Shown: positions 23,602 to 31,799, numbered from the stretch's first letter. The stretch is DNA of 35,621 bases from DATELY01 sp035276085 (GCA_035276085.1 DATELY010000135.1:1-35621), one strand, 5' to 3'. Translations and numbers: made by a program. Notes: generated by a model from the sequence alone, not told the origin.

Positions 23602-24417
23602 GTGCCCGAGCTTCCCGAAGTAGAAACCACCCGCCGCGGAATCGAAGCCGCCCTCGTCGGCAAAACCGTCACTGCCGCCGTGTTTCACGAACGGCGGCTG
23701 CGCTGGACCGTGCCCGGGGATTTCGCGTCCAGCCTACACGGTCAACGCGTGCGGGCGGTGAAGCGCCGGGCGAAATATCTTTTGGTCGAGCTCGAACGGG
23801 GCACGTTGATCGTGCATCTGGGCATGTCGGGAAGCTTGCGGCTCATGGCACCCGGCAGGCCCCGTCTGACGCACGATCACGTGGAGCTGCTCCTCGATGA
23901 CGGCAACGTGCTGCGTTTCAACGACCCGCGGCGCTTCGGCAGCATGCATTTCGTCATCGGGGACCCGCTGCAGCACACGCTGCTCGCGCGGTTGGGCCCC
24001 GAACCGCTGGGAAATGACTTCGATGCCGACTACCTGTGGCAAGTGACCCGCAAGCGGCGCGCAGCGATCAAACAGGTGTTGATGAGCAGTCACCTCGTCG
24101 TCGGCGTCGGCAACATCTACGCGAGCGAAGCGTTGTTTCGCGCCGGCGTGCGTCCGGGTCGCGCTGCCGGCCGGCTCAAGCGAAACGAGGTCGAAAAGCT
24201 GGTCGCGGGTATCAAGGCCGTGCTGGCCGCCGCGATCAAAGCCGGTGGCACTACCTTGCGCGACTACGTCAACGCAGATGGGATGCCGGGCTATTTCCGA
24301 CAGAAGCTGTATGTGTACGAGCGCACCGGGGAGCCTTGCCGCACCTGTGGCACACCGATTCGGCACCTTCAGCAAGGACAGCGCTCGAGCTACTACTGTC
24401 CGACCTGTCAGACCTGA
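23602..24417 (+). CDS. mutM: Formamidopyrimidine-DNA glycosylase
   Basis: A 271-residue bifunctional base-excision enzyme that removes 8-oxoguanine and formamidopyrimidines and cleaves the abasic site. The mature N-terminus PELPEVE supplies catalytic proline and glutamate. K58 (RRAKYLL), the GMSGSLR and NDPRRFG motifs, and the helix-two-turn-helix region with VGVGNIYASEALF are typical. The C-terminal zinc finger is C-RTC-G ... YYC-PTC. Length is standard (E. coli 269). Translation starts at a GTG (23602) with no clear Shine-Dalgarno. It is divergent from the desaturase gene and ends 4 bp from the convergent ggt stop. Confidence 0.97.
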   Translation: MPELPEVETTRRGIEAALVGKTVTAAVFHERRLRWTVPGDFASSLHGQRVRAVKRRAKYLLVELERGTLIVHLGMSGSLRLMAPGRPRLTHDHVELLLDDGNVLRFNDPRRFGSMHFVIGDPLQHTLLARLGPEPLGNDFDADYLWQVTRKRRAAIKQVLMSSHLVVGVGNIYASEALFRAGVRPGRAAGRLKRNEVEKLVAGIKAVLAAAIKAGGTTLRDYVNADGMPGYFRQKLYVYERTGEPCRTCGTPIRHLQQGQRSSYYCPTCQT

Positions 24418-24421
24418 CGTT

Positions 24422-26116
24422 TCAGTAGACCAAACCGCGGCCCGCACCGCGCGGATCGGATGCAGCGTTCACGACGCCGCTTTTGTAGTCCCAGGTGACG
24501 ACCTGCATGTTGCCGTAGGTGTTCGACAGCTGCTTGAGCGGGTGCCCCATCGCTTGCAGCTTCGATTGTTCATCCTGATTCAGCGCGCCCGGCTCGAAGA
24601 CGACCACGTCAGGCAAGTACTGATGGTGATATCGCGGCCCTCGAACGATGTCGTCTGCCGACTTGCCATCCAACCAATCCAGCGATGCCAGCAACACCAT
24701 GCCCATGATGTAGCTGCCGCCCGGCGTGCCGACGATCATTACCCCGTCGGGTCGTTCGATGAACGTCGGTGTCATGCTGGAGAGCATCCGTTTGCGTGGC
24801 GCGATGGCATTGGCATCGGCGCCGACGAGCTGAAAGCCATTCGGAACACCCGGCTTGATCGAGAAATCATCCATCTCGTTATTGAGCAACACGCCCAGGC
24901 CAGGAACCATGAGTCCCGATCCAAAGAAAAAGTTGAGCGTCATCGTTGCGGCAACGCGGTTGCCCTCGGCATCGATGATGCTGAAGTGCGTCGTATGCGG
25001 ACCCGGATCTGCGTTCGTGATGCCAGGAAGCAATTCGCTGGGAGTCGCACGATCCAGCCGTATCGACGCGCGCTGACCGTCGGCATAAAACGGATTGATC
25101 AGCCGCTCGACGGGCACGGCAACGAAATCCGGATCACCCAGGTATTCGGCTCGATCGCGATGTACGCGCCGCATTGCCTCGATCACGACGTGCTTGCGCG
25201 TTGCGCTGTCGAACGTGGCGAGATCGAACCCGGCAAGGATGTTGAGCGCATCGATCAAAGCGACGCCGCCCGACGACGGCGGCGGCGCGGACACGATGCG
25301 CGCGCCTCGATAGGTGCCCACCACGGGTGTGCGTTCCTTGACCTCGTACTGACGCAAGTCGTCGAGTGTCCAGATACCGCCGAGCTTGCGCACGCCCGCC
25401 ACCAGCTTGCGTGCTGTGGCGCCCTGGTAGAAATCGTCCGCACCCTTCTCTGCGAAGGTCTCGAGTGTCGCGGCCAGCTCCGGTTGCTTGAGGATCGAAC
25501 CGAGCGGCAGCACCTCGCCCCGATGCAGGAAAACTTTGCGCGCCTCGCTCGCAGCGATCAGATCACGTTTGAACGTGAGTCCATTGCGCAAGCGCTCATA
25601 CAGCGGGAAGCCTTGGCGCGCGAGACGGATCGCGGGTTGCAAGCTATCGCGCAACGGCAGACGACCGTACTTCTGCGCCATATGAGCGAGTGCAGCCGGC
25701 TGACCCGGAATACCGGCGGCGAGTGCGGTATCGATCGAGCGACGCGGAACCGGATTGCCGGACGCATCCAAGAACATGTCGCGCGTGGCTGCGAGTGGCG
25801 CGACTTCGCGGCCGTCGATCATCACATCGGCGTTCTGAGCCGCTTGATGCAACAACCAGAAACCGCCGCCGCCCAACCCGCTGCTGCTCGGCTCCACCAC
25901 TGCGAGCGCTGCGCTGACTGCAACGGCCGCGTCGAATGCGTTACCTCCGCGCCGCAGGATGTCGAGCCCCGCTTCGGTGGCCAGTGGATGCGCGCTCGCA
26001 ATGGCTGCATGTGGCGGCTTGAGCGGCGCCTGCGCCGACGCGCAGATCGCAAAGAACAACCACGCGAGCAGCAGGAAGCACTGCTGGCTCCGTCGGCAAC
26101 GGGACACGACCGTCAC
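24422..26116 (-). CDS. ggt: Gamma-glutamyltranspeptidase / glutathione hydrolase
   Basis: About 564 residues: a periplasmic N-terminal nucleophile hydrolase that cleaves or transfers the gamma-glutamyl group of glutathione. A signal peptide is visible (RCRRSQQCFLLLAWLFFAICASA). The proenzyme should self-cleave before the catalytic threonine (about T375) in GPHTTHFSII, giving large and small subunits. Other signatures are SSSGLGGGGFWL near the N-terminus, SAPPPSSGG, and GTPGGSYIMG in the small subunit. The GTG at 26116 is chosen because it overlaps the coaD stop (GTGA); GTG codons at 26143 and 26107 are alternatives. It appears coupled to coaD behind rsmD, an arrangement not typical for ggt. 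Confidence 0.93.
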   Translation of the reverse strand: MTVVSRCRRSQQCFLLLAWLFFAICASAQAPLKPPHAAIASAHPLATEAGLDILRRGGNAFDAAVAVSAALAVVEPSSSGLGGGGFWLLHQAAQNADVMIDGREVAPLAATRDMFLDASGNPVPRRSIDTALAAGIPGQPAALAHMAQKYGRLPLRDSLQPAIRLARQGFPLYERLRNGLTFKRDLIAASEARKVFLHRGEVLPLGSILKQPELAATLETFAEKGADDFYQGATARKLVAGVRKLGGIWTLDDLRQYEVKERTPVVGTYRGARIVSAPPPSSGGVALIDALNILAGFDLATFDSATRKHVVIEAMRRVHRDRAEYLGDPDFVAVPVERLINPFYADGQRASIRLDRATPSELLPGITNADPGPHTTHFSIIDAEGNRVAATMTLNFFFGSGLMVPGLGVLLNNEMDDFSIKPGVPNGFQLVGADANAIAPRKRMLSSMTPTFIERPDGVMIVGTPGGSYIMGMVLLASLDWLDGKSADDIVRGPRYHHQYLPDVVVFEPGALNQDEQSKLQAMGHPLKQLSNTYGNMQVVTWDYKSGVVNAASDPRGAGRGLVY

Positions 26117-26610
26117 TTCGTCGTCTGCTGCTTGCCGCTCCACTTCTGCTTCAGCGCAGCCGCGACGGCGGGATGCACGAACTTCTCGACATCGCCATTG
26201 AAGCTGGCGATTTCGCGCACGAGGGTCGAGGAGATGAAGGAGAACTGTTCCGTCGGCGTGAGGAAGACGTAGTCCACCTCTTCGGAGATGTGGCGGCTCA
26301 TGGTCGCGAGCTGAAACTCGAATTCGAAATCGGCGACCAGGCGCAGGCCGCGCACGACCACGCGCAAACCGTTTTTACGCGCGAATTCGACGGTCAATCC
26401 GTTGTACCCGGTTACTTCTACATTCGGCAGATCCGAGAGCACTGTACGCGCCAGCGACACACGCTCATCCAACGTGAACAACGGCGCCTTGCCCGGGTTC
26501 GCGGCAATCGCAAGCACGACACGATCGAAGATGCTGGCCGCACGGCGCACGAGATCGTAGTGGCCATTGGTGATCGGATCGAACGTACCGGGATACATCG
26601 CGGAAGGCAT
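26113..26610 (-). CDS. coaD: Phosphopantetheine adenylyltransferase
   Basis: A 165-residue nucleotidyltransferase that makes dephospho-CoA from 4'-phosphopantetheine and ATP, the penultimate step of CoA synthesis. It has the signature YPGTFDPITNGHYDLV with the T/HxGH ATP motif, RGLR and FISSTLVREIA. Length fits the family (E. coli 159). The ATG at 26610 is supported by GAGGA about 7 nt upstream; an ATG four codons later also fits the family start. It follows rsmD after 13 bp, the conserved rsmD-coaD pairing, and overlaps ggt downstream. With coaBC in this window, two CoA-pathway genes are present at separate loci. Confidence 0.97.
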   Translation of the reverse strand: MPSAMYPGTFDPITNGHYDLVRRAASIFDRVVLAIAANPGKAPLFTLDERVSLARTVLSDLPNVEVTGYNGLTVEFARKNGLRVVVRGLRLVADFEFEFQLATMSRHISEEVDYVFLTPTEQFSFISSTLVREIASFNGDVEKFVHPAVAAALKQKWSGKQQTTK

Positions 26611-26623
26611 GCAGAGTCCTCGA

Positions 26624-27247
26624 CTACGGAATGGACGTGCCAGGTGCCGGCGCCCGGGCGAGATGATAGCCGACTTGGCCCGCACGCTTGCTGCGAACCA
26701 CGGTCCACGCAGCCGGCAGGAACGACAGCGGTGCATCGGCAGGCGCTTCGAGATAGATGCTGGCGCCAGGTGCGAGCCAGCCCCGAGTCGCCAACAATTC
26801 ACACACGCGCGGCAAGGCGCCGCTCGCGTACGGCGGATCGAGGAAGACGATGTCGAACGCAGTGGGCACGCGACCCTGCAGCCACTGCAGCGCATCGGCA
26901 CATTCGATGTTCACAGCGTCCGCTTGCAACGTTGCGGCCGTGGCGCGCAATTGCTCACAAATCAGCCGCTCCCGCTCCACGAACACCGCAAGGCGTGCGC
27001 CGCGCGATAGCGATTCGAATCCCAATGCCCCACTGCCGGCGAACAGGTCGAGACAGCGCGCGTCGGCGATCACCGGCTGCAGCCAGTTGAATAGGGTTTC
27101 GCGCACGCGATCGGGCGTCGGTCGCAGGGCATCGCCGTCGGGGAAGGCGATGCGGCGGCCACGCCACCGGCCAGCAATGATTCGCACTACGTTGCGCGAT
27201 CCGTTGCTGACGCGCTGACCGGCGGACTTCGAGCGGGAGGACTTCAT
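26624..27247 (-). CDS. rsmD: 16S rRNA (guanine(966)-N(2))-methyltransferase
   Basis: A 207-residue AdoMet-dependent methyltransferase acting on G966 of 16S rRNA. After a basic N-terminal segment come VRIIAGRWRGRRIAFPDGDALRPTPDRVRETLFNWL, the AdoMet-binding motif DLFAGSGALGFESLSRGA and the catalytic DIVFLDPPY (the DPPY form used by N2-guanine methyltransferases). The ATG at 27247 (MKSSRSKS) is preferred: longer frames run into the ftsY gene region and lack a ribosome binding site. It is divergent from ftsY, as in many Gammaproteobacteria, and is the first gene of an rsmD-coaD-ggt run. Confidence 0.95.
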   Translation of the reverse strand: MKSSRSKSAGQRVSNGSRNVVRIIAGRWRGRRIAFPDGDALRPTPDRVRETLFNWLQPVIADARCLDLFAGSGALGFESLSRGARLAVFVERERLICEQLRATAATLQADAVNIECADALQWLQGRVPTAFDIVFLDPPYASGALPRVCELLATRGWLAPGASIYLEAPADAPLSFLPAAWTVVRSKRAGQVGYHLARAPAPGTSIP

Positions 27248-27324
27248 GGATGTGGGCGTCGGAAGAATCCCATGCATGGTACGCAAGCCGGGCGCCGAAC
27301 GCGCCAGGGCGGGAAATGGGCTGC

Positions 27325-27333
27325 TGTTAGAAT
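27325..27333 (+). promoter_or_regulatory. Extended -10 promoter element upstream of ftsY
   Basis: TGT followed by TAGAAT (27328-27333) forms an extended -10 box without a good -35 hexamer. The start would fall near 27340, about 20 nt before the ftsY ATG. Confidence 0.4.
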
Positions 27334-27359
27334 CGCGCGCTCCCCCCTGTGAGCCCACG

Positions 27360-28367
27360 ATGTTCGGTTTCAGATCCAAGAAGACCGCGCCCACCCCGGA
27401 CGCACCCGCGACGCCTGAAGAGACGCCCGAACAGAAGGAAGGCTGGTTCAAGCGCCTGCGCGCGAAGCTCAATCAGGGCGATTCGTGGCTGACCTACGAC
27501 CTGGCGAACCTGGTACCCGGTGGCCGTATCGACGATGCGGTTCTCGATGAGCTCGAGACGCGTTTGATCATGGCGGACTGCGGCGTCGAAACCACGGACC
27601 GGATCCTGAGCGGCTTGCGCAGCAAAGTGGGGCGCAAGGAGCTCGACAACCTGGATGCGCTCCTCAAGGCCCTGCGCGGCGCACTGATCGATATTCTCCG
27701 GCCGAGCGCAAAGCCCCTGCTGATCGATGAGAGCAAGCGACCTTTCGCGATCCTCATTGTCGGCGTCAATGGCGCTGGCAAGACCACGACCATCGGCAAG
27801 CTCGCGCGCCTGTTGAAACAGGCAGAGTGCAAGGTGATGTTGGCCGCCGGCGATACCTTCCGTGCAGCGGCGGTGGAGCAGTTGCAGGTCTGGGGTCAAC
27901 GCAACGCCGTTCCCGTAATTGCGCAGGGCTCCGGTGCGGACCCGGCGGCCGTCATCTTCGATGCCATGCAGGCGGCGCAGGCGCGCGACGTCGACGTGCT
28001 GCTGGCCGACACCGCGGGACGCTTGCACACGCAGACCAATCTCATGGAAGAATTGAAGAAGATCAAACGAGTCATGAGCCGGCAGGATCCGACGGCGCCG
28101 CACGAGGTGTTGCTAGTGCTGGATGCGAGCCAGGGCCAGAACGCGCTCCAGCAGGCCAAACTGTTTCACGAGGCATTGGGTGTCACCGGCATCGTGCTGA
28201 CCAAGCTCGATGGCACGGCCAAGGGGGGTATCGTGCTGGCGATCGCGAGCGAGATGAAGCTGCCGATCCGATTCATCGGCATTGGCGAGTCTGCAGAAGA
28301 CTTCGATGAGTTCGATGCCGAGAGCTTCGTGGATGCGCTCATCAAGCCGACGAGCGAGGTGGGCTGA
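27360..28367 (+). CDS. ftsY: Signal recognition particle receptor FtsY
   Basis: A 335-residue SRP-family GTPase that docks ribosome-SRP complexes at the membrane for co-translational insertion. A short N-terminal acidic/linker region (about 28 residues) replaces the long A-domain of E. coli FtsY; the N domain follows, starting at GWFKRLRAKL. The G domain has P-loop GVNGAGKTTT (135-144), DTFRAAA, DTAGR (217-221) and TKLDGTAKGG (281-290). The ATG at 27360 gives the expected MFGFRSKK start. It is the first gene of ftsY-ftsE-ftsX; the ftsE start codon follows immediately after its stop. Confidence 0.97.
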   Translation: MFGFRSKKTAPTPDAPATPEETPEQKEGWFKRLRAKLNQGDSWLTYDLANLVPGGRIDDAVLDELETRLIMADCGVETTDRILSGLRSKVGRKELDNLDALLKALRGALIDILRPSAKPLLIDESKRPFAILIVGVNGAGKTTTIGKLARLLKQAECKVMLAAGDTFRAAAVEQLQVWGQRNAVPVIAQGSGADPAAVIFDAMQAAQARDVDVLLADTAGRLHTQTNLMEELKKIKRVMSRQDPTAPHEVLLVLDASQGQNALQQAKLFHEALGVTGIVLTKLDGTAKGGIVLAIASEMKLPIRFIGIGESAEDFDEFDAESFVDALIKPTSEVG

Positions 28368-29123
28368 TTGGCGCAGCCCATGATCACCTTCGATCACGTC
28401 TTCAAGCGCTATCCGAACGGACGCGAGGCGCTGAGCGATCTGTCCTTCACGATCGCGAGCGGCGAGATCGTGTTCCTGACCGGACATTCGGGCGCCGGCA
28501 AGTCCACGCTGTTGAAACTGATCTCGCTGATCGAGCGGCCCACGCGCGGGCAGCTCATCGTCAATGGCCAGAACGTCAGTGGCGTGGGCCGCCGCAAGAT
28601 ACCGGCATTCCGGCGCCAGATCGGCGTCGTGTTCCAGGATCACAAGCTGCTGCACGATCGCACGGTGCACGACAACGTCGCGCTGCCGCTCGTGATCGCA
28701 GGTTTCGGGACTCGCGAGATCGACAAACGGGTCCGTGCGGCGCTCGATCAGGTCGGACTGCTCGGACGCGAGCACAGCCGACCCCTGGAGCTGTCGACCG
28801 GAGAGCAACAGCGCGTCGGCATCGCACGCGCGGTCGTGAGCAAGCCGCCGATCCTGATTGCCGACGAGCCCACGGGGAATCTGGATCCGGATCTGTCGTT
28901 GGAAGTGATGCGCATCTTCCGGCGCTTCAACGAGGTGGGCGTGACCGTGCTCATCGCCAGTCACGACGTGCTGCTGCTGGAGCAGTTCCCAGTGCGACAG
29001 ATACGGATCGAGGGCGGCAAGGTCATCCAGCGCGACCACGACATGATGATGGATGCACCGCTGCTGGATCCTTCGACTCTGCTGGCGCGTCAAGGCGCGA
29101 CTGGTTTCCAGGCAGACGTATGA
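28368..29123 (+). CDS. ftsE: Cell division ATP-binding protein FtsE
   Basis: A 251-residue ABC ATPase that pairs with FtsX at the division site and controls periplasmic cell-wall hydrolase activation. Walker A is GHSGAGKST (about 39-47), the Q-loop is VVFQDHKL, the signature is LSTGEQQRV (threonine where LSGGEQQR is usual) and Walker B is LIADEPTGNLD. Two starts are possible. TTG 28368 lies directly after the ftsY TGA with GAGGTG at ideal spacing, while ATG 28380 gives the usual family start MITFDHV but lacks a ribosome binding site. I chose the TTG on spacing. The stop overlaps the ftsX start (ATGA), indicating coupled translation. Confidence 0.95.
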   Translation: MAQPMITFDHVFKRYPNGREALSDLSFTIASGEIVFLTGHSGAGKSTLLKLISLIERPTRGQLIVNGQNVSGVGRRKIPAFRRQIGVVFQDHKLLHDRTVHDNVALPLVIAGFGTREIDKRVRAALDQVGLLGREHSRPLELSTGEQQRVGIARAVVSKPPILIADEPTGNLDPDLSLEVMRIFRRFNEVGVTVLIASHDVLLLEQFPVRQIRIEGGKVIQRDHDMMMDAPLLDPSTLLARQGATGFQADV

Positions 29124-30034
29124 GCGCGTGGTTCACTCGTCACCTGCAGACGCTCCTGGGCGCGCTTGGACGCCTGGGCGGCCAGCCGGTCGCCACGCTG
29201 ATGACGATGTTCGTGATCGGCATCGCACTGGCCCTGCCAGCGTGCCTTTACCTCTTCGTAAAAAATGCACAGGATGCCGGCCGCTCGTGGGACAAGGCCG
29301 TTGATCTTTCGGTTTATCTGAAAGATGGCGTGACCGAGCAGCAGGCCCGCGGCGTCTTGAATCGCGTGCGTCAGCGGCGCGATGTCGCCAGCGTCGACCT
29401 GATCACCGCGGACGAGGCATTGAAAGAGTTCGGACAGGACTCGGGCTTCGCGCCGGCGTTCGAAGCCCTGAAGGAAAATCCTCTGCCACACACCCTGGTG
29501 GTCAAACCCCGGTCTCAGGACGTAGCCCCCACCCACCTGGATTCACTGGCTAGCGATCTGCGACAGCTGCCGGAGGTGGAGTTGGTGCAGCTCGATACGG
29601 CCTGGGTACAGCGGCTCCACGCGATTCTGGATGCGGTGCAGAAGGCCGTGCTGCTGGCCGCCTGCCTGCTGGGGATCGGCGTCGTGCTCATCGTGAGCAA
29701 CACGATCCGTCTGGACATCTTCGGCCGCCGCGATGAAATCGAGGTCACCAAGCTGGTGGGAGGTAGCGATGGCTTCGTTCGTAGGCCATTTCTGTACACC
29801 GGCGTGTGGTACGGATTGGGCGGGGGCGCCTGCGCAGCCCTGATCACCTTCGTCGTGTTAGCGGTGCTTGCGGGGCCCATCGGCCGTATCGCCGGCCTGT
29901 ATGACAGTCAGTTCAGGCTGGCGGGCCTTGACCTCATCAGCCTCGCGGTCCTGCTGGTTGCCGGGGCGTTCCTGGGGTGGTTCGGATCTTTCCTCTCTGC
30001 CAGCAGGCACTTACGCGACATCGAGCCGCGCTGA
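29120..30034 (+). CDS. ftsX: Cell division protein FtsX
   Basis: A 304-residue permease-like membrane protein with the FtsX layout: a cytoplasmic N-terminus, TM1 (about 26-47, LMTMFVIGIALALPACLYLFV), a periplasmic domain (about 55-165) containing DLSVYLKDGVTEQQA, and three C-terminal helices (about 175-195, 227-250, 275-295). The linker NTIRLDIFGRRDEIEVTKLVGGSDGFVRRPFLYTG is the conserved coupling segment to FtsE. It partners FtsE; the periplasmic loop is expected to bind an amidase activator such as EnvC. The start ATG overlaps the ftsE stop. The gene is followed by the rpoH regulatory region. Confidence 0.96.
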   Translation: MSAWFTRHLQTLLGALGRLGGQPVATLMTMFVIGIALALPACLYLFVKNAQDAGRSWDKAVDLSVYLKDGVTEQQARGVLNRVRQRRDVASVDLITADEALKEFGQDSGFAPAFEALKENPLPHTLVVKPRSQDVAPTHLDSLASDLRQLPEVELVQLDTAWVQRLHAILDAVQKAVLLAACLLGIGVVLIVSNTIRLDIFGRRDEIEVTKLVGGSDGFVRRPFLYTGVWYGLGGGACAALITFVVLAVLAGPIGRIAGLYDSQFRLAGLDLISLAVLLVAGAFLGWFGSFLSASRHLRDIEPR

Positions 30035-30097
30035 AGATCGTGGTCACGGAACCTCGGCTCCGCCTGACGCGCTAGCCGAGCACGGGACACGGGTTTG

Positions 30098-30125
30098 GGA
30101 ACCCAGACCCCTCTTAGCACTCTAA
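30098..30125 (+). promoter_or_regulatory. SigmaE-like promoter upstream of rpoH
   Basis: GGAACCC (30098-30104) and TCTAA (30121-30125) are separated by 16 bp, close to the sigmaE consensus (GGAACTT, 16 bp, TCTGA/TCAAA). E. coli rpoH also has a sigmaE-dependent promoter. The -10 element overlaps the CIRCE-like site. Prediction by eye only. Confidence 0.5.
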
Positions 30126-30140
30126 TCGCGCGACTGCTAA
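30114..30140. promoter_or_regulatory. CIRCE-like HrcA operator upstream of rpoH
   Basis: TTAGCACTC (30114-30122), a 9-bp spacer and GACTGCTAA (30132-30140). The CIRCE consensus is TTAGCACTC-N9-GAGTGCTAA, so spacing is exact and only one of 18 positions differs. The dyad extends one further base pair on each side. It lies 36 bp before the rpoH ATG and overlaps the -10 region of a sigmaE-like promoter, where bound HrcA would block transcription. Confidence 0.75.
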
Positions 30141-30176
30141 GCTTTGACCCACCCTCTAACCCCTGGAGCTGAGTTC

Positions 30177-31055
30177 ATGAGTACCGCCTTGGTTCGCACG
30201 AGCACAGATCTGGTCTTTGCCGGCCCGGTCGGCAGCCTCGACGCTTACGTCGAGCGCGTGTCTCGTATTCCCGTCCTCTCGCGTGAAGAGGAGCATGAGT
30301 TGGCAACCCGTTTCCGCCGCGACGGCGATCTCGAGGCGGCCCGTCAACTCGTGCTCTCGCACCTGCGTTTCGTGGTCCATATCGCCCGCGGCTACAGCGG
30401 TTACGGCCTGCCGGTTGGCGATCTGGTGCAGGAAGGCAACGTCGGCCTCATGAAGGCCGTGAAGCGCTTCGATCCCACGGTGGGCGTGCGTCTGGTGTCG
30501 TTTGCCGTCCATTGGATTCGTGCCGAGATTCACGAGTTCGTGCTGCGCAACTGGCGCGTCGTGAAAATCGCGACGACCAAGGCCCAGCGGAAGCTGTTCT
30601 TCAATCTGCGCAAGTACAAGAAGAATCTCGGCTGGCTGACGGACGCCGAAACTGCCGCGATCGCGAAGGATCTCGGCGTGACCAAGGCGGATGTCAGCGA
30701 GATGGAGCAGAGGCTGACGTCGCGCGAGCTGGCGTTCGATCCTGCTCCCGATGCCGACGACGAAGACGGCTCTTATTCGCCTTCGGCGTACCTGCCACAT
30801 CCCGAAGCGGACCCCGCCATCGCGGTTGAGCGCGAACAGTGGGATGACGACACGGCCGATCGGGTCGCGCAGGCGCTGGAAACGCTCGATGACCGCAGCA
30901 AGCACATTCTGCGCAGCCGCTGGATGGTGGACGACAAGGCCACCTTGCACGATCTCGCGGCCCAGTATGGCGTGTCGGCCGAGCGCATCCGTCAGATCGA
31001 GGCGAATGCAATCAAAAAGCTGCGCACGCTCGTGGTCGAACCCGAGCCTGCCTGA
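30177..31055 (+). CDS. rpoH: RNA polymerase sigma-32 (heat-shock) factor
   Basis: A 292-residue sigma factor. Region 2 holds HLRFVVHIARGYSGYGLPVGDLVQEGNVGLMKAVKRFDP (about 62-100) and the -10-binding FAVHWIRAEIHEFVLRNW. The RpoH box QRKLFFNLR (137-145) identifies the sigma32 group. Region 4 (about 225-285) ends with DLAAQYGVSAERIRQIEANAIKKL. It directs transcription of chaperones and proteases after heat or misfolding stress. The ATG at 30177 has GGAG about 9 nt upstream; a TTG at 30144 is less likely. It follows ftsX with a 142-bp spacer that carries a CIRCE-like site and a sigmaE-like promoter. E. coli length is 284. Confidence 0.97.
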   Translation: MSTALVRTSTDLVFAGPVGSLDAYVERVSRIPVLSREEEHELATRFRRDGDLEAARQLVLSHLRFVVHIARGYSGYGLPVGDLVQEGNVGLMKAVKRFDPTVGVRLVSFAVHWIRAEIHEFVLRNWRVVKIATTKAQRKLFFNLRKYKKNLGWLTDAETAAIAKDLGVTKADVSEMEQRLTSRELAFDPAPDADDEDGSYSPSAYLPHPEADPAIAVEREQWDDDTADRVAQALETLDDRSKHILRSRWMVDDKATLHDLAAQYGVSAERIRQIEANAIKKLRTLVVEPEPA

Positions 31056-31076
31056 GCAAAGCGTCCGCGAAAATGG

Positions 31077-31105
31077 AAAGGGCCGGCGCAAAACCGGCCC
31101 TTTTT
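31077..31105. terminator. Intrinsic terminator after rpoH
   Basis: A perfect stem GGGCCGG (31080-31086) with CCGGCCC (31094-31100), a 7-nt loop, an upstream AAA and a downstream run of five T residues. The A/T flanks make it usable for the convergent OmpA-family gene (stop at 31128) as well. Confidence 0.9.
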
Positions 31106-31127
31106 GTTTGCCTCAGCGAACGAGCCG

Positions 31128-31799
31128 TCAGCCCTTCTGCGTCACGGGTACGATCGTGAGCTCGACGCGTCGGTTCAACTGCTTGCCCTGCTCCGTATCG
31201 TTCGACGCCACCGGGTAAGCCTCACCCGCGCCAACCGTCAGCAAGCGCTCCTGCTTGACGCCGCGACCGGTCAGGTAGTTCGCAACCGTCTGCGCGCGGC
31301 GCATGGACAGCTGCTTGTTGTATTCGTCCGAGCCCGTGCTGTCGGTATGACCGGCCACTTCGACGACCGTCTTGTTGTACTCCTTCAACACTGTTCCAAC
31401 CGAATCCAACGTCGTGAAGAACTGACTGTTGAGATCGGAGCTGTTGGACGCGAACGTCACATTGCTTGGCAGATTCAGCGTGATGTTGTCGCCGTTGCGC
31501 GTGACGCTCACTCCAGTGCCTGCCAGGCGATCGCGCAGCTTCTTCTCCTGCACATCCATGTAATACCCGACACCGCCACCCGCCATCGCGCCAACGCCGG
31601 CGCCGATCAGCGCATTGTCCAGCTTGTCGCCCTTGGTCAACAGACCGACGACGGCACCTGCGGCAGCACCAATTCCCGCACCTTTTACGGCTTTCGATGT
31701 TTGCTGTTCACCGGTGTACGGATTGACGGTGGTGCAGCCCGCGGAAAGAACGAGCGCGGCCAAAACAGATACCAGTACTTTTGTGCTTGTTGCCAACAT
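31128..31799 (-). CDS. OmpA-family lipoprotein with glycine-zipper segment (YiaD-like)
   Basis: A 223-residue outer-membrane lipoprotein. The signal peptide ends in the lipobox LSAG-C22, and the +2 residue is threonine, so outer-membrane sorting is expected. A glycine-zipper region (about 38-80; GAGIGAAAGAVVG and LIGAGVGAMAGGGVGYYMD) precedes the OmpA C-terminal peptidoglycan-binding domain (about 105-218; VEVAGHTDSTGSDEYNKQLSMRRAQTVANYL, NRRVEL). It probably ties the outer membrane to peptidoglycan. The ATG at 31799 is supported by AGGAGAGG about 6 nt upstream. Dedicated-sortase loci often include an OmpA-family protein (PdsO), and the PdsRS-like pair is nearby, but the zipper layout fits a general YiaD-type lipoprotein better. 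Confidence 0.93.
   Translation of the reverse strand: MLATSTKVLVSVLAALVLSAGCTTVNPYTGEQQTSKAVKGAGIGAAAGAVVGLLTKGDKLDNALIGAGVGAMAGGGVGYYMDVQEKKLRDRLAGTGVSVTRNGDNITLNLPSNVTFASNSSDLNSQFFTTLDSVGTVLKEYNKTVVEVAGHTDSTGSDEYNKQLSMRRAQTVANYLTGRGVKQERLLTVGAGEAYPVASNDTEQGKQLNRRVELTIVPVTQKG

Noticed and set aside
24245..26272. A 675-codon plus-strand open frame
   Set aside because: It is antisense to ggt and overlaps the end of mutM; no domain is recognisable, and both real genes are well supported.
31128..31799. Assigning the OmpA-family lipoprotein as PdsO of the sortase system
   Set aside because: Proximity to the PdsRS pair is suggestive, but the lipobox and glycine-zipper layout is that of widespread YiaD-type lipoproteins; not distinguishable without model scores.
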